Shown here: in pieces, positions 45,165-53,887 of the stretch
How positions within the stretch are numbered: the first letter of the stretch is position 1
Layout: each line of letters begins with the position of its first letter
Assembly: GCA_963663365.2 (NCBI GenBank)
Contig: CAXXIH010000002.1
Location: 434,001 to 498,000, forward strand
Origin: G963663365 sp963663365
GTDB lineage: Bacteria > Hinthialibacterota > Hinthialibacteria > Hinthialibacterales > G963663365
Direction: 5' to 3'
Length of the DNA: 64,000 bases
Translations under genes and position numbers: made by a program
Notes under the pieces: generated by a model
Told to the model about the DNA's origin: nothing
The model's database searches: none
The model's input: only the letters and a program-made list of their open reading frames with translations

Positions 45165-45914
45165 TCACGAATCTCCGCTGGGCAATCCCAGGATTGCGGT
45201 GAGGTCTGCAATTGTCTGCTCGGTATTCAGTATCTTTGCGTACCGGTCACGGACTGTTGTAATAGAGTAATCATGAAGCTCCTGTGTAACTGTCGTACAC
45301 CCATCTTCAACCACAGTAACAAAAAATCCCATATCGCTTGCGGAACGGACAGTCGTTTCAACACACTCGTTTGTATAAACACCGGTTACAAATAGAGAGT
45401 CGATTTTTAGGTTATGGAGCACATATTCGATATTGGTGGATGTAAATACACCACTTGCGGTTTTATTAATGATAATTTCATCGCCAACCGGTGCGACTTC
45501 TTCGAGAAATTCCGCTTCTTTCGAACCAGGTGACGCAAGCAATCCCAAGTTCTTATGTCCCGGGCTGCGGTCTCTACCGTCTTTGGTAAGTGCTTGGATG
45601 CGGCAATGGATAACTTCCAGCCCATGAGACCGGAAAAAATTCTGCAATTTTCTCACATTCGGCAAAACCTCATTCTTCAGTGTCGAAAAGTAATACTCTT
45701 GCGCCTCCAGTGGAACACCGGATAGCGCCGCATCTTCAAATACACCATACCCTTGGGCCGCATCTAAGTATTGCATATCGATACAAAGAAGGGCTACATG
45801 TCCCAGGCTCTCATGCCGTCGGCGGACAGGATTCTCGACAATTGATTTTCGGTATGATGGACGAAGCGGATCGACATTGATATATTCTTTTTTCAACGTT
45901 GATTCTATTTCCAT
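45165..45914 (-). CDS. Isochorismatase-family cysteine amidohydrolase (249 aa)
   Basis: I start at the ATG at 45914, 20 bases after the stop of the upstream gene; the frame is open further but would overlap that gene. The catalytic triad is seen as Asp in LLCIDMQY (~47), Lys in INKTASGVF (~165) and Cys in VTGVYTNECVETT (~190). This is the N-carbamoylsarcosine amidase/RutB/nicotinamidase branch, acting on C-N bonds of small amides. Pairing with the M20 carbamoyl hydrolase just upstream suggests degradation of ureido compounds from pyrimidines, purines or hydantoins (inference). The exact substrate is open. Confidence 0.92.
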   Translation of the reverse strand: MEIESTLKKEYINVDPLRPSYRKSIVENPVRRRHESLGHVALLCIDMQYLDAAQGYGVFEDAALSGVPLEAQEYYFSTLKNEVLPNVRKLQNFFRSHGLEVIHCRIQALTKDGRDRSPGHKNLGLLASPGSKEAEFLEEVAPVGDEIIINKTASGVFTSTNIEYVLHNLKIDSLFVTGVYTNECVETTVRSASDMGFFVTVVEDGCTTVTQELHDYSITTVRDRYAKILNTEQTIADLTAILGLPSGDS

Positions 45915-45934
45915 AGTACTGCGTAACCGCCTTT

Positions 45935-47170
45935 CTAAAACGCCATTTCCAACAAAGTATTTAAGGCCAAATTCGCACCCATTTCGATATCTTCCAGATA
46001 TGTCCACTCGGCAGGAGAGTGGCTGCATCCTTCTTTGCTTGGAACGAATATCATTCCAACACGCGTTAAGTTCGCCATAATCTGCGCATCGTGAGCGGCG
46101 CCACTCGGCATGATATGCGGTTTGATACGTAAGGCTCCACATACTGCCTGCAAATGATCTAAAATCTTCTTATCACAACTTTTGGGTTCGACTTCACTTA
46201 TGATGTCAAATTCGAACATCAAACGCCGACGCCGCGCAATTGCCGATAACACACGGCGAAATGCATCGGCCAACTGATCGAGAATATCCTGACTCGTATC
46301 GCGGACGTCTAACGAAAATTCAACTCTTCCCGGGACGGTATTGGCCGCCCCCGGGAAGAGTTCGACTTTTCCAATTGTTGCAACGCTATTATCGGAGCCG
46401 TATTCCTCTAGAACCCTTGGGATTTCATTGGAGAATTCCGCCAATCCTCCAAAGGCGTCGCGTCTCATATTCATCAATGTCGTACCCGCATGATCCGCGT
46501 GACCTATCAAACGCACAGACCATTTAAACAATCCGGTTATGTTATCAACCAACCCAACAGATATTCCGAGATGATCCAAAACAGGCCCTTGCTCGATATG
46601 CAGTTCTAAATAGGAATGGACGCTCTCCGCTGTCCGGCGGGCTTTTAAGGCATCGATAGCATGAAGTCCATGATGTTCCATGACATCGGCAATCTTATGT
46701 CCGTCCAAATCTGTGGCGGTGTGAATCAATTCGGGATTCAGTTCGCCGCACAAGGCCTGCGACCCAAACAAACCACCGAAACGGCCTTCTTCATCGGTGA
46801 AGGAAACCATCTCCAGGGGATGTTTGGTTTCGATCTTCTCTTCCCGAATCCTGCTGAGACATTCCAGGGCAACCAGCACCCCCAGGCTTCCATCTAAATG
46901 CCCGGCTCCCGGTACGGTATCGATATGAGAGCCGATCATGACAACAGGCTTTTTGTCATCCGCATTAACCCGGCCAAAAAGGTTCGCAGCGCCATCTTGA
47001 TAGAAATCTAACCCGGCGTCTTCAATTTTCTGTTTGAGCCAACAGCGGGCTTCCATATCGGCATCCGTAAAGGCCATACGGTAAATGCCCTGGTCTTCAT
47101 GGCGGCCAATTGAGGATAGGACTTCGATATTCGTTTGAAGGCGCTCCATGTTGATTTGAAGCGTTTTCAT
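45935..47170 (-). CDS. M20-family N-carbamoyl amino acid hydrolase / allantoate amidohydrolase-like enzyme (411 aa)
   Basis: The whole protein is a Zn-dependent M20/AllC-type amidohydrolase. Metal-site and catalytic motifs: GSHIDTVPGAGHLDGSLGV, with H and D ligands (~81 and ~92), SFTDEEGRFGG with the catalytic Glu pair (~126-127), LELHIEQGPVLD (~190), and a lid domain with IGHADHAGTT. A C-terminal MPSGAAHDAQ and SHSPAEWT supply the last His ligand and substrate contacts. Family members cleave N-carbamoyl groups from ureidopropionate, carbamoyl amino acids or allantoate. No signal peptide, so it is cytoplasmic. It is followed at 20 bases by the isochorismatase-type hydrolase. AGGGA before the ATG lies within the palindrome GGGAAATTCCC (47172-47182), which could mask the ribosome site. 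Confidence 0.94.
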   Translation of the reverse strand: MKTLQINMERLQTNIEVLSSIGRHEDQGIYRMAFTDADMEARCWLKQKIEDAGLDFYQDGAANLFGRVNADDKKPVVMIGSHIDTVPGAGHLDGSLGVLVALECLSRIREEKIETKHPLEMVSFTDEEGRFGGLFGSQALCGELNPELIHTATDLDGHKIADVMEHHGLHAIDALKARRTAESVHSYLELHIEQGPVLDHLGISVGLVDNITGLFKWSVRLIGHADHAGTTLMNMRRDAFGGLAEFSNEIPRVLEEYGSDNSVATIGKVELFPGAANTVPGRVEFSLDVRDTSQDILDQLADAFRRVLSAIARRRRLMFEFDIISEVEPKSCDKKILDHLQAVCGALRIKPHIMPSGAAHDAQIMANLTRVGMIFVPSKEGCSHSPAEWTYLEDIEMGANLALNTLLEMAF

Positions 47171-47485
47171 GGGGAAATTCCCTTATTTTTCATATATTTC
47201 GCTGTAGATCGATCAAATTATCAGTATAAGGATTCTTAAAGCCGGTTCAACGATGGCTCATGATCATAGCAATGCATGTTTTTAAACATGATATGGATAT
47301 TTCAGGCAGCAGGTGTATATTTTTCAACGTCAAAGTGAATATTACACATCCGACAAACTGAATACTATAAATGGCTTTGTTGCGACATCTCGAATATACT
47401 GGTTCAGACACGGTGCATGGCATAAGTCCATGGCGCTGGACACGGACGGAAAGTCTCTTTGTGCAGGACGAAAGGATCAACGAGA
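47171..47485. promoter_or_regulatory. Divergent promoter region between amidohydrolase operon and oxidoreductase
   Basis: 315 bases without a gene. It contains the palindrome GGGAAATTCCC at 47172-47182, next to the amidohydrolase start, and CATGTTTTTAAACATG at 47275-47290, a 7-bp inverted repeat with a 2-base centre. The second is a good candidate operator for both directions. Confidence 0.4.
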
Positions 47486-48685
47486 ATGAAATCCAACTCA
47501 CGGCGATCATTCCTAAAAGAAACCCTTGCCGGCGCAGGCCTGATGGGCCTGAGTCAATTGGCTGTTGCTAATGAGAAACAAATTCAGGGCTTCGACGAAA
47601 CCGAAACAACAACTCAGAAAAACAGAGAGTGGAAACCGGTTTCGGACCGGAAAATTCGTGTGGGTATTGTCGGTTATGGCGTCTGCCGTTTCGGAGCGGC
47701 GTTCGGTTTTCAAAATCATCCCAATGTCGAAGTTGTGGCCGTGAGCGATCTATTCCCTGACCGATGTAGCGAGTTGGCAAAGGTGTGCAGGTGCAGTAAG
47801 ACCTATCCATCACTTGAAGAACTTGTAAAAGACGACTCCATCGAGGCCGTCTTTGTGGCAACAGATGCTCCCAGCCATGCGAGGCATTGCATGGAGGTTC
47901 TCAAACACGGGAAACATGTGGCCAGTGCGGTTCCGGCCGTATTCAGTTCTCTTGAGGATGCCGACCGCTTATACGATGCGGTAAAGAAGTCCGGTTTGAA
48001 GTATATGTTGTTTGAAACAACCGCTTTTCGTAACGATTGCTATGCAATGCGTGAAGTCTATAAAGCCGGTGGTTTCGGAGAGATCATCTACACAGAGGGT
48101 GAATACTACCATTACTCTGAAGATCCTATTCCCTCCTACAAAGACTGGCGTGTTGGATTGCCGCCTCAATGGTATCCGACTCATTCCAATGGTTACGAGA
48201 TGTGTGTTACGTGCGGAAGTTTTGTAGAAGTATCGTGCATGGCCATGCCAAGTATTAAAGAGCCGCTTATGCCTGCGAATAATGCTTACAAAAATCCTTT
48301 TGGAACAGAAGTCGCCCTATTCCGCACCAACCGTGGAAGTGTGTCACGTATGGCTGTGAGTTGGGATACACCCGGCTTCCATGGCGAAGTTGGGCGCGTT
48401 CGCGGTCAAAAAGGTTCTATGACCGGCACCAAATACGACGGATTGGCCGACATCTCAAATGTGACGCTTGCCAAACCCCCATTGCCGCCTAATGTCGATG
48501 CCGGGGGACACGGAGGTTCACATGGTTATCTATGCGAAGAGTTTGTCACGGCAATCTTGGAAGACCGCAATCCGTTCGTGGATATCTCTATGGCGCTCAA
48601 CTTAACCGTATCCGGAATTGTCGCGCATGAATCGGCGTTAAAGGATGGTGAATTGCTGAAGATTCCGCAATATGCACCACTCTAA
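47486..48685 (+). CDS. Tat-exported Gfo/Idh/MocA oxidoreductase lacking the EKP motif (399 aa)
   Basis: The ATG at 47486, with AAAGGA upstream, opens a twin-arginine signal (NSRRSFLK, then AGAGLMGLSQLAVA). The Rossmann domain starts VRIGIVG-type: RKIRVGIVGYGVCRFGA, VAVSDLFPDR and EAVFVATDAPSHARH. In most of the family the next strand ends in EKP, whose Lys takes part in catalysis; here it reads HVASAVPAVFSS. The C-terminal domain (~190-380) has the usual GGFGEIIYTEGEYYH and GSHGYLCEEFVTAILEDRNP. Family enzymes are NAD(P)-dependent sugar oxidoreductases; Tat export implies that the cofactor is bound before export. With the Lys missing, this one may have a different reaction or be only a binding protein. 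Confidence 0.93.
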   Translation: MKSNSRRSFLKETLAGAGLMGLSQLAVANEKQIQGFDETETTTQKNREWKPVSDRKIRVGIVGYGVCRFGAAFGFQNHPNVEVVAVSDLFPDRCSELAKVCRCSKTYPSLEELVKDDSIEAVFVATDAPSHARHCMEVLKHGKHVASAVPAVFSSLEDADRLYDAVKKSGLKYMLFETTAFRNDCYAMREVYKAGGFGEIIYTEGEYYHYSEDPIPSYKDWRVGLPPQWYPTHSNGYEMCVTCGSFVEVSCMAMPSIKEPLMPANNAYKNPFGTEVALFRTNRGSVSRMAVSWDTPGFHGEVGRVRGQKGSMTGTKYDGLADISNVTLAKPPLPPNVDAGGHGGSHGYLCEEFVTAILEDRNPFVDISMALNLTVSGIVAHESALKDGELLKIPQYAPL

Positions 48686-48726
48686 GGAGATGCAATCCCC
48701 ATTCAGCGTCTCTTTGGACCTGTGCA

Positions 48727-50607
48727 TCAATTCATATCTTCGAGGATGGTTTCATAATCGGAAACAGAACCATCATTTAGGCAGCATTCAATAATCTTCC
48801 GGCCTGTTTCCGATAAATCGTCTTCCAAGAACTGAGATAATTGCTCGTGGAAGAACTTTCTCAAAATTTCTGCGCCTTTGTCATAACCATCATCGCCGAT
48901 TTCCGGCTGCGTGTTGACCTCCAAGAACCAATGAGAAACACGGACTCCCTCAATACGCATGGATCGTAATGCGTATCCAAGCAGCGGACATCTCGCAGGG
49001 ATAAGCTGATCGTCTTTGAATTTGGCACTGCCTCGTCTTGCCAGATAATCACGAGCCAGCCATTGCGGCATAAAGCTCGTTTCCCAGGCTCCGACATGTT
49101 GATTCGGAACAAGAATATAACGCGTACGCGGCGTCGCCAGAATTTGCTCCAGCAAAAGATTCGCTTGCCGTACCATGCTTCCCGTAGCAAAGGGCCAATA
49201 GCTCCCTACACCTTCGCTGCTTAGCTGGTCCGATTCCATAATGCTTGGATTCGCGTATCCGCGGGGAGCAACCAGACGCCATAACCAAGCCAAAGAAGGA
49301 GGCAATACATGCAACAGGCCGAGAATGCCATAACTTGGATTCTCCCGAGTGCATGGCGGTGTGCGTATGCCGAAACTCCGAATATCCACGCTGACCGGTT
49401 CATTCACGACATTCGGAACAACCGAACGCGGAATAATAACTCTCGGATTCGGACAAGGAACTCCCGGTTTATCTTCCACATGCTCCCAGATCAAAGCCCG
49501 GCTGCCAGGCACAGCATCGATATTAATAAAAACGAGAGGTTTGGGAGGTGCAATCGTCAGCTTTTCCAAATTAGAGTCTGTTCCGTACGACGTAATATGA
49601 TTTACACGTACAAACCATCCTTTTTCGGCATCCGCAACCCAAAGTTTTTCGTTATCTTGTTGAATATCCGGATGGCAAAGCGCCATATCATCGCAGACGG
49701 GATACAGATCGCATGTACGGGGGATTTCTACATAGCGTTTTTCGCCCGTAACCAAATTCCGCCCCTTTAGTAATTCACCATCAGGCATACGGTGCGGTTG
49801 TTCAAGCATTTCACTTTTGCCTCCGCCACTCGCCCCCTCGTGCATAATCGTCACAACGTTGTCATAAGGGGTTACAACCTGCACAACCGAACAATGAGCT
49901 GTAACCCATCCCTCTTCCTCACCAAGATGGATTAGCGCACCATAGACGCCTTTTTTGGCACTGGGCCCGGGATATAAATTGTAAGAATAAATCTCATGCA
50001 TCTCGTCGAGCCGGTTATGGACAACAACCTGTTTGCCATCAAAAAACGTGTGCCGAAACGGAGGTGCAACATAAATAACGACATTCGGAGAAAAGTCTTC
50101 TGTCACCTCTTCAAAGGGTAGAATCCCTTGAAGCAAGGCCAGCGATAATGGGAAAAAGGCGGCATTTACGGGCGCGACAGCTAAGGCGTTTTCACCCATA
50201 CCTTTTTGCCCTGTGCGAAAAGCGAAAATTGCCAGTTCTTGTTTTCCAAGCCACTCTAATGTCTGCTGACGCAAGCTGGCAAACGGTTGCCCGAATCGAT
50301 CCTGAAAACGCGGCTTATCTGAGGGTTGATCATCGGCAATAGCCATGGTATCCGGATCGCGGCGGCGCATGTAAGGCTCAATATAATTGACAACAATACC
50401 ATTGCGTGCACGCGCGACAGTCGCTTCAACAATCCGCTTTCCATCGGGCAAATCATACGCTACTTCAAGGTAATCGCGTGCAGGATCACCACAGGCCAAT
50501 TCGAATAAATCTTCGGCACTTCCGGCCGTGTAAACACGCGGCGATGTGTTAAGAATTTTCTTTAATTCCTCAGGAGGATTGAAAATTTCCCACGATTTTG
50601 CTGCCAT
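48727..50607 (-). CDS. DUF4914-family protein with PEPCK-like P-loop (626 aa)
   Basis: AGGGAG precedes the ATG. The full length (626 residues) fits DUF4914, a family of unknown function. A kinase-type P-loop, EGASGGGKSEM, lies at ~260-270 and resembles that of PEP carboxykinase and HPr kinase. Other conserved blocks are TGQKGMGENALAVAPVNAAFFP (~140), PPFRHTFFDGKQVVVHNR (~190), ALIWEHVEDKPG (~390) and ILVPNQHVGAWETSFMP (~525). There is no signal peptide or TM helix, so it is cytoplasmic. I infer a nucleotide-dependent phosphotransfer or carboxykinase-like reaction but cannot name the substrate. Its 3' end faces the oxidoreductase gene at 41 bases. Confidence 0.88.
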   Translation of the reverse strand: MAAKSWEIFNPPEELKKILNTSPRVYTAGSAEDLFELACGDPARDYLEVAYDLPDGKRIVEATVARARNGIVVNYIEPYMRRRDPDTMAIADDQPSDKPRFQDRFGQPFASLRQQTLEWLGKQELAIFAFRTGQKGMGENALAVAPVNAAFFPLSLALLQGILPFEEVTEDFSPNVVIYVAPPFRHTFFDGKQVVVHNRLDEMHEIYSYNLYPGPSAKKGVYGALIHLGEEEGWVTAHCSVVQVVTPYDNVVTIMHEGASGGGKSEMLEQPHRMPDGELLKGRNLVTGEKRYVEIPRTCDLYPVCDDMALCHPDIQQDNEKLWVADAEKGWFVRVNHITSYGTDSNLEKLTIAPPKPLVFINIDAVPGSRALIWEHVEDKPGVPCPNPRVIIPRSVVPNVVNEPVSVDIRSFGIRTPPCTRENPSYGILGLLHVLPPSLAWLWRLVAPRGYANPSIMESDQLSSEGVGSYWPFATGSMVRQANLLLEQILATPRTRYILVPNQHVGAWETSFMPQWLARDYLARRGSAKFKDDQLIPARCPLLGYALRSMRIEGVRVSHWFLEVNTQPEIGDDGYDKGAEILRKFFHEQLSQFLEDDLSETGRKIIECCLNDGSVSDYETILEDMN

Positions 50608-50971
50608 TCTCTCGACTCCCTTTGAACAATCTTATGTTGCGCTCTGCCTTTCGGCCTGTCAAGCAAAAACACCGAACAGGTGGCCGCACTAACACTCGCA
50701 GATGTAGAAAACACCAGATGTAAAAAACACATTGCCTATCAAGACTTCACAATATCGCTGCCGAAAGGAAGATAGAATATTCCACGCGTACTATCCTAAC
50801 TGAGATGCAAATTAGCAAGACTGCTTGGGGTGCAAAGACCAATCAGAGTTTTTGCAGATGCGAGTCCCGCTTTCGGTAGATTTTGTCATTTTCAAGATTT
50901 GGGACAGAATCACGCATTTAATTGTTTCAAGGAACCGCTTGGTGCCCCAAATAAGGGCGTCATGTGGAATT
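50608..50971. other. Intergenic region with tandem 16-mers upstream of the DUF4914 gene
   Basis: 364 bases, no gene seen. CAGATGTAGAAAACAC at 50699-50714 is followed directly by CAGATGTAAAAAACAC at 50715-50730, differing at one base. They lie 92-123 bases upstream of the DUF4914 start and could be tandem regulator sites. Confidence 0.5.
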
Positions 50972-52255
50972 TCAGTCCGCCGTCCATGCCTCGGTTGGAT
51001 CGTATTTCATGCCTCCGGTCACGGCTAATGGCCGGAGTTCCACCGGTCCGAACTCCAATTTTTTAGGCAGATAGGATTCATCGGATGCAATCGCCTCATC
51101 CCAAGTCAATAAGGTTCCGTTATATTCGGCCATCCTGCCCAAAATTGCAGTCATCGTACTTTCTGCCATCTGCCGGGCGTCATTAATCGGATTTTGGTTG
51201 CGGATGCTTTCAACCAATTCGACAACTTCAGAAACAGCGCCATCTACCGGCTCACCCGGGTATTTCCACTCTTGGCCCCGTGCATTGACCGTGTTCTGTG
51301 CGTTTGAAGTCCCCTCCGAGCCAACAATAACTTCACCGACTTTGCCATACTGGCTTTTAATCTGTCGGCACATACTGGTCATTACCAGGTCCTCACCATA
51401 ATCGAACTCAACCGTGTGATGGTCCCAGATATTACCGCCTTTTTTCCAGACCTGGCCTCCATAACCGAAAGCCGTTTCCGGATGTTTTCCCACAACCCAA
51501 TTGATCACATCGATATTATGAACATGCTGTTCAACAATATGATCTCCCGAAAGCCATAAATAGTGGAACCAATTCCGAAGTTGGTATTCCATATCCGACC
51601 ACTGCGGACGCCTTTTGCTAAATCCCCGCGCGGCCGAACTGACCCAATAGGCACGAGCCGCAACGATCTTTCCAATAGCGCCTTCCTGTATCCGCCGAAT
51701 TGTCTCCCGGTAATCTTCTTGATAGCGCCGTTGGGTTCCCCCCGCAATCGAAAGTCCACGCGCCTTGGCTTTTTCTCCGGCGGCAATCACTTCCCGTACG
51801 CCAGGCGCATCTACCGCCGCGGGTTTTTCCATAAATACATGCTTGTTCGCTTCAACGGCCGCTGAAAGCAACATTGGCCGGAAAACCGGCGGTGTTGTCA
51901 ACATGACAATATCAACATCTGTCTCCATGAGCCTTTTGTGAGCATCCCATCCCACAAAACAACGATCGTCATCGACAACTGCGTCACAAGACTCTTTAAA
52001 AAAACTACGGGCTGCATCGATTCGATCCGGAAACAGATCGGCAAATCCTCCAAGCGTAACTCCCTGATTGGCTTGAAGGATTCGTTTTGTATCCCCTTTG
52101 CCGCGTCTTCCACAGCCTATTAGACCAACCTTCAGCGGCATTGCGGCGCGCGCTTCCTTGGAAGGCAGGATATTGAAAGCGGCTATGGTCGCACCTGTCA
52201 ACGCGCTCGTCTTTACAAAATTCCTTCTCGAAACCGGTACTTGTGCTGAAGTCAT
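50972..52255 (-). CDS. Tat-exported Gfo/Idh/MocA oxidoreductase (427 aa)
   Basis: AAAGGA stands 6 or so bases before the ATG. The twin-arginine signal is VSRRNFVK then a hydrophobic stretch to SKEARA (~38). The Rossmann domain begins LKVGLIGCGRRGKGD and has VDIVMLTTPPVF, then HVFMEKPAAVD, with the catalytic-type EKP intact. The substrate domain includes GGTQRRYQEDY, RNWFHYLWLSGDHIVEQHVH and DVINWVVGKHP, where the H-x3-D/H residues are those that act as acid/base in the family. This sub-family with a Tat signal includes enzymes of 3-keto-glycoside formation and N-acetylgalactosaminidases of GH109; the EQHVHNIDV motif supports one of these (family knowledge). It likely works with the DUF1080 lipoprotein, though they are not adjacent. 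Confidence 0.94.
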   Translation of the reverse strand: MTSAQVPVSRRNFVKTSALTGATIAAFNILPSKEARAAMPLKVGLIGCGRRGKGDTKRILQANQGVTLGGFADLFPDRIDAARSFFKESCDAVVDDDRCFVGWDAHKRLMETDVDIVMLTTPPVFRPMLLSAAVEANKHVFMEKPAAVDAPGVREVIAAGEKAKARGLSIAGGTQRRYQEDYRETIRRIQEGAIGKIVAARAYWVSSAARGFSKRRPQWSDMEYQLRNWFHYLWLSGDHIVEQHVHNIDVINWVVGKHPETAFGYGGQVWKKGGNIWDHHTVEFDYGEDLVMTSMCRQIKSQYGKVGEVIVGSEGTSNAQNTVNARGQEWKYPGEPVDGAVSEVVELVESIRNQNPINDARQMAESTMTAILGRMAEYNGTLLTWDEAIASDESYLPKKLEFGPVELRPLAVTGGMKYDPTEAWTAD

Positions 52256-52414
52256 AACTATCCTTTCGACAAGAAGCCTATTATATATGCAACCATAAAG
52301 GTTATCACCACCACAATTCGAGTATAGGCTAAAAGTCCGTTATTGTGCGTTGTTATTCTCTAGAAATATAATTATAGATATGCACTTGTTTAAGATTGAG
52401 ACAATCATCCCTTT

Positions 52415-53629
52415 TTAAAAAACTTCTGTCACCTGATTAGACATCCTCAAAATACTGTCAGAGACGCTTTTGATATGCTGAGAAGATGGAAATCTTGCTG
52501 TAAATTCCCTGTATGTTTCCAAGGCTTGTTCCGGATTCTCTTCCAATTCATAGCATTCGGCAATCCGGAGCAAGGCGCTTTCCGCCATTTCATTCCTGGT
52601 CTTTGCATTACCGCTTGCATCCGGACAATTTTCTAGGGATTTCACAAAATCCTCATACGCTTCACGGGCGGCTGCAACCAGACGTGGAAATTTCTGTTCA
52701 TTGTACGGTGCGCCGGGGACTATGGGCTTTTTCCATCGCATCGCCATCCGATAACGGCACTCGGCAAGTTGGAACCACGCATTCTCAATATCGGATTCAT
52801 TATAAAAGAAGCGGATGTAGGTTTTAAGCGCCTTTTGCGCATAACCGTAATCTTCAATCCTCATTCCCCGCATCGCTGCATCATAAATCGCCTTTGCATC
52901 TTTGTCGCTGTCTTCGCTTTTTGAATGGATGAACAACAGACAAGATTCATAAGAACAGCTCACTACTCCGACCACGAATAATGGCAACAGCTGCGCAGTG
53001 AGGGCTTTCCGGAGGGGCCTACCCGATAGGATCGAAAAACCATATGCGCTTACCGTAAAAAGCCAGACAAAAACCGGAATCGTGGCCATCTGACTGTAAT
53101 CATTAAATCTCTGTATTTGAAAACCATTTCTTACTTCAATCAATTGGTGCAGCAAAACCATTGAAATCACATACACACAAGGCAATAAAAATGCGGCCAC
53201 ACCAAAGGGATAACAGCAGGCCATTCCAACCACTCGAATTCTTTGTTTCTCAAAATATGCAGTCGATTGAATTAGCCATACAAGGCCGGAAAATGCGAAA
53301 AAGATCATGATCTGTAGAAACGGCAATAGTATGATAAATAACACAACCCCAAAAAGCGCAGGAAAGAGAAAAGAATCGACATGAACGTTCGGAGTAGTTA
53401 AAACCGGGATAAAGTTAACCAATAGAAATGCTGTTCCCGCACAAAAAGCCCCTACAGCGGATAATATAAAAACAAAGAATAACGGCGTACGCCAATCGCT
53501 GCTTGGATCGAGATTTCGATAAAAGTTGCCCGGCCTATGAACAACCTCCCAGGCCATACGCCAATGCCCCCACCACATCGAGGCGTCTTCCGCTTCTGCT
53601 GAATTCATTTTCACGCCGCCGCTGCTCAT
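52415..53629 (-). CDS. Membrane protein with Yip1-like domain and TPR tail (404 aa)
   Basis: AAGGGA lies 6 bases before the ATG at 53629. After EVVHRPGNFYRNL, a typical Yip1-domain start, there are five or six hydrophobic helices between ~45 and ~240 (e.g. FFVFILSAVGAFCAGTAFLL, FGVVLFIILLPFLQIMIFF). The remainder (~255-404) is a row of TPR-like helices with AWFQLAECRYRMA and ALLRIAECYELEENPEQALETYREF. Yip1-type proteins in bacteria are uncharacterised membrane proteins; TPR parts bind partners. The TPR sits in the cytoplasm or periplasm depending on helix number, which I cannot fix. It follows the HEAT-repeat genes on the same strand. Confidence 0.85.
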   Translation of the reverse strand: MSSGGVKMNSAEAEDASMWWGHWRMAWEVVHRPGNFYRNLDPSSDWRTPLFFVFILSAVGAFCAGTAFLLVNFIPVLTTPNVHVDSFLFPALFGVVLFIILLPFLQIMIFFAFSGLVWLIQSTAYFEKQRIRVVGMACCYPFGVAAFLLPCVYVISMVLLHQLIEVRNGFQIQRFNDYSQMATIPVFVWLFTVSAYGFSILSGRPLRKALTAQLLPLFVVGVVSCSYESCLLFIHSKSEDSDKDAKAIYDAAMRGMRIEDYGYAQKALKTYIRFFYNESDIENAWFQLAECRYRMAMRWKKPIVPGAPYNEQKFPRLVAAAREAYEDFVKSLENCPDASGNAKTRNEMAESALLRIAECYELEENPEQALETYREFTARFPSSQHIKSVSDSILRMSNQVTEVF

Positions 53630-53677
53630 CGCAATTCCCTTGCAAGAGTCTAGCATGCGGAAAGTGGGAGTACGAAA

Positions 53678-53863
53678 TTATTTTGATCGAGACTGCTCCC
53701 GGAAGTCCATCCAATCCTCGATGCACGTTTCGCACAGGTATGGATCGATGCCGTTTTGCGGTGAAAACAACAGTCCCGATTGTGGATTACCTTCATGCAA
53801 CTGAACAAAATCTAAAAGTAACAAACTAACGACTGATTTGACTATTCGAAAATATCCAACCAT
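53678..53863 (-). CDS. Possible small protein with a CxxC motif (61 aa)
   Basis: An ATG-started frame in the gap between the HEAT and Yip1/TPR genes, same strand. It has a hydrophobic N-terminal stretch (VVSLLLLDFV) and a DPYLCETCIEDWMDF segment that could be a half zinc site. No good ribosome-binding site is present and I recognise no family. It may be spurious. Confidence 0.25.
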   Translation of the reverse strand: MVGYFRIVKSVVSLLLLDFVQLHEGNPQSGLLFSPQNGIDPYLCETCIEDWMDFREQSRSK

Positions 53864-53887
53864 GCAGTAATAATTTTCGCTATCCCA

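Noticed and set aside
45915..46142. 76-residue N-terminal extension of the isochorismatase-type hydrolase
   Set aside because: It overlaps the M20 hydrolase gene in another frame and reads as unrelated sequence.
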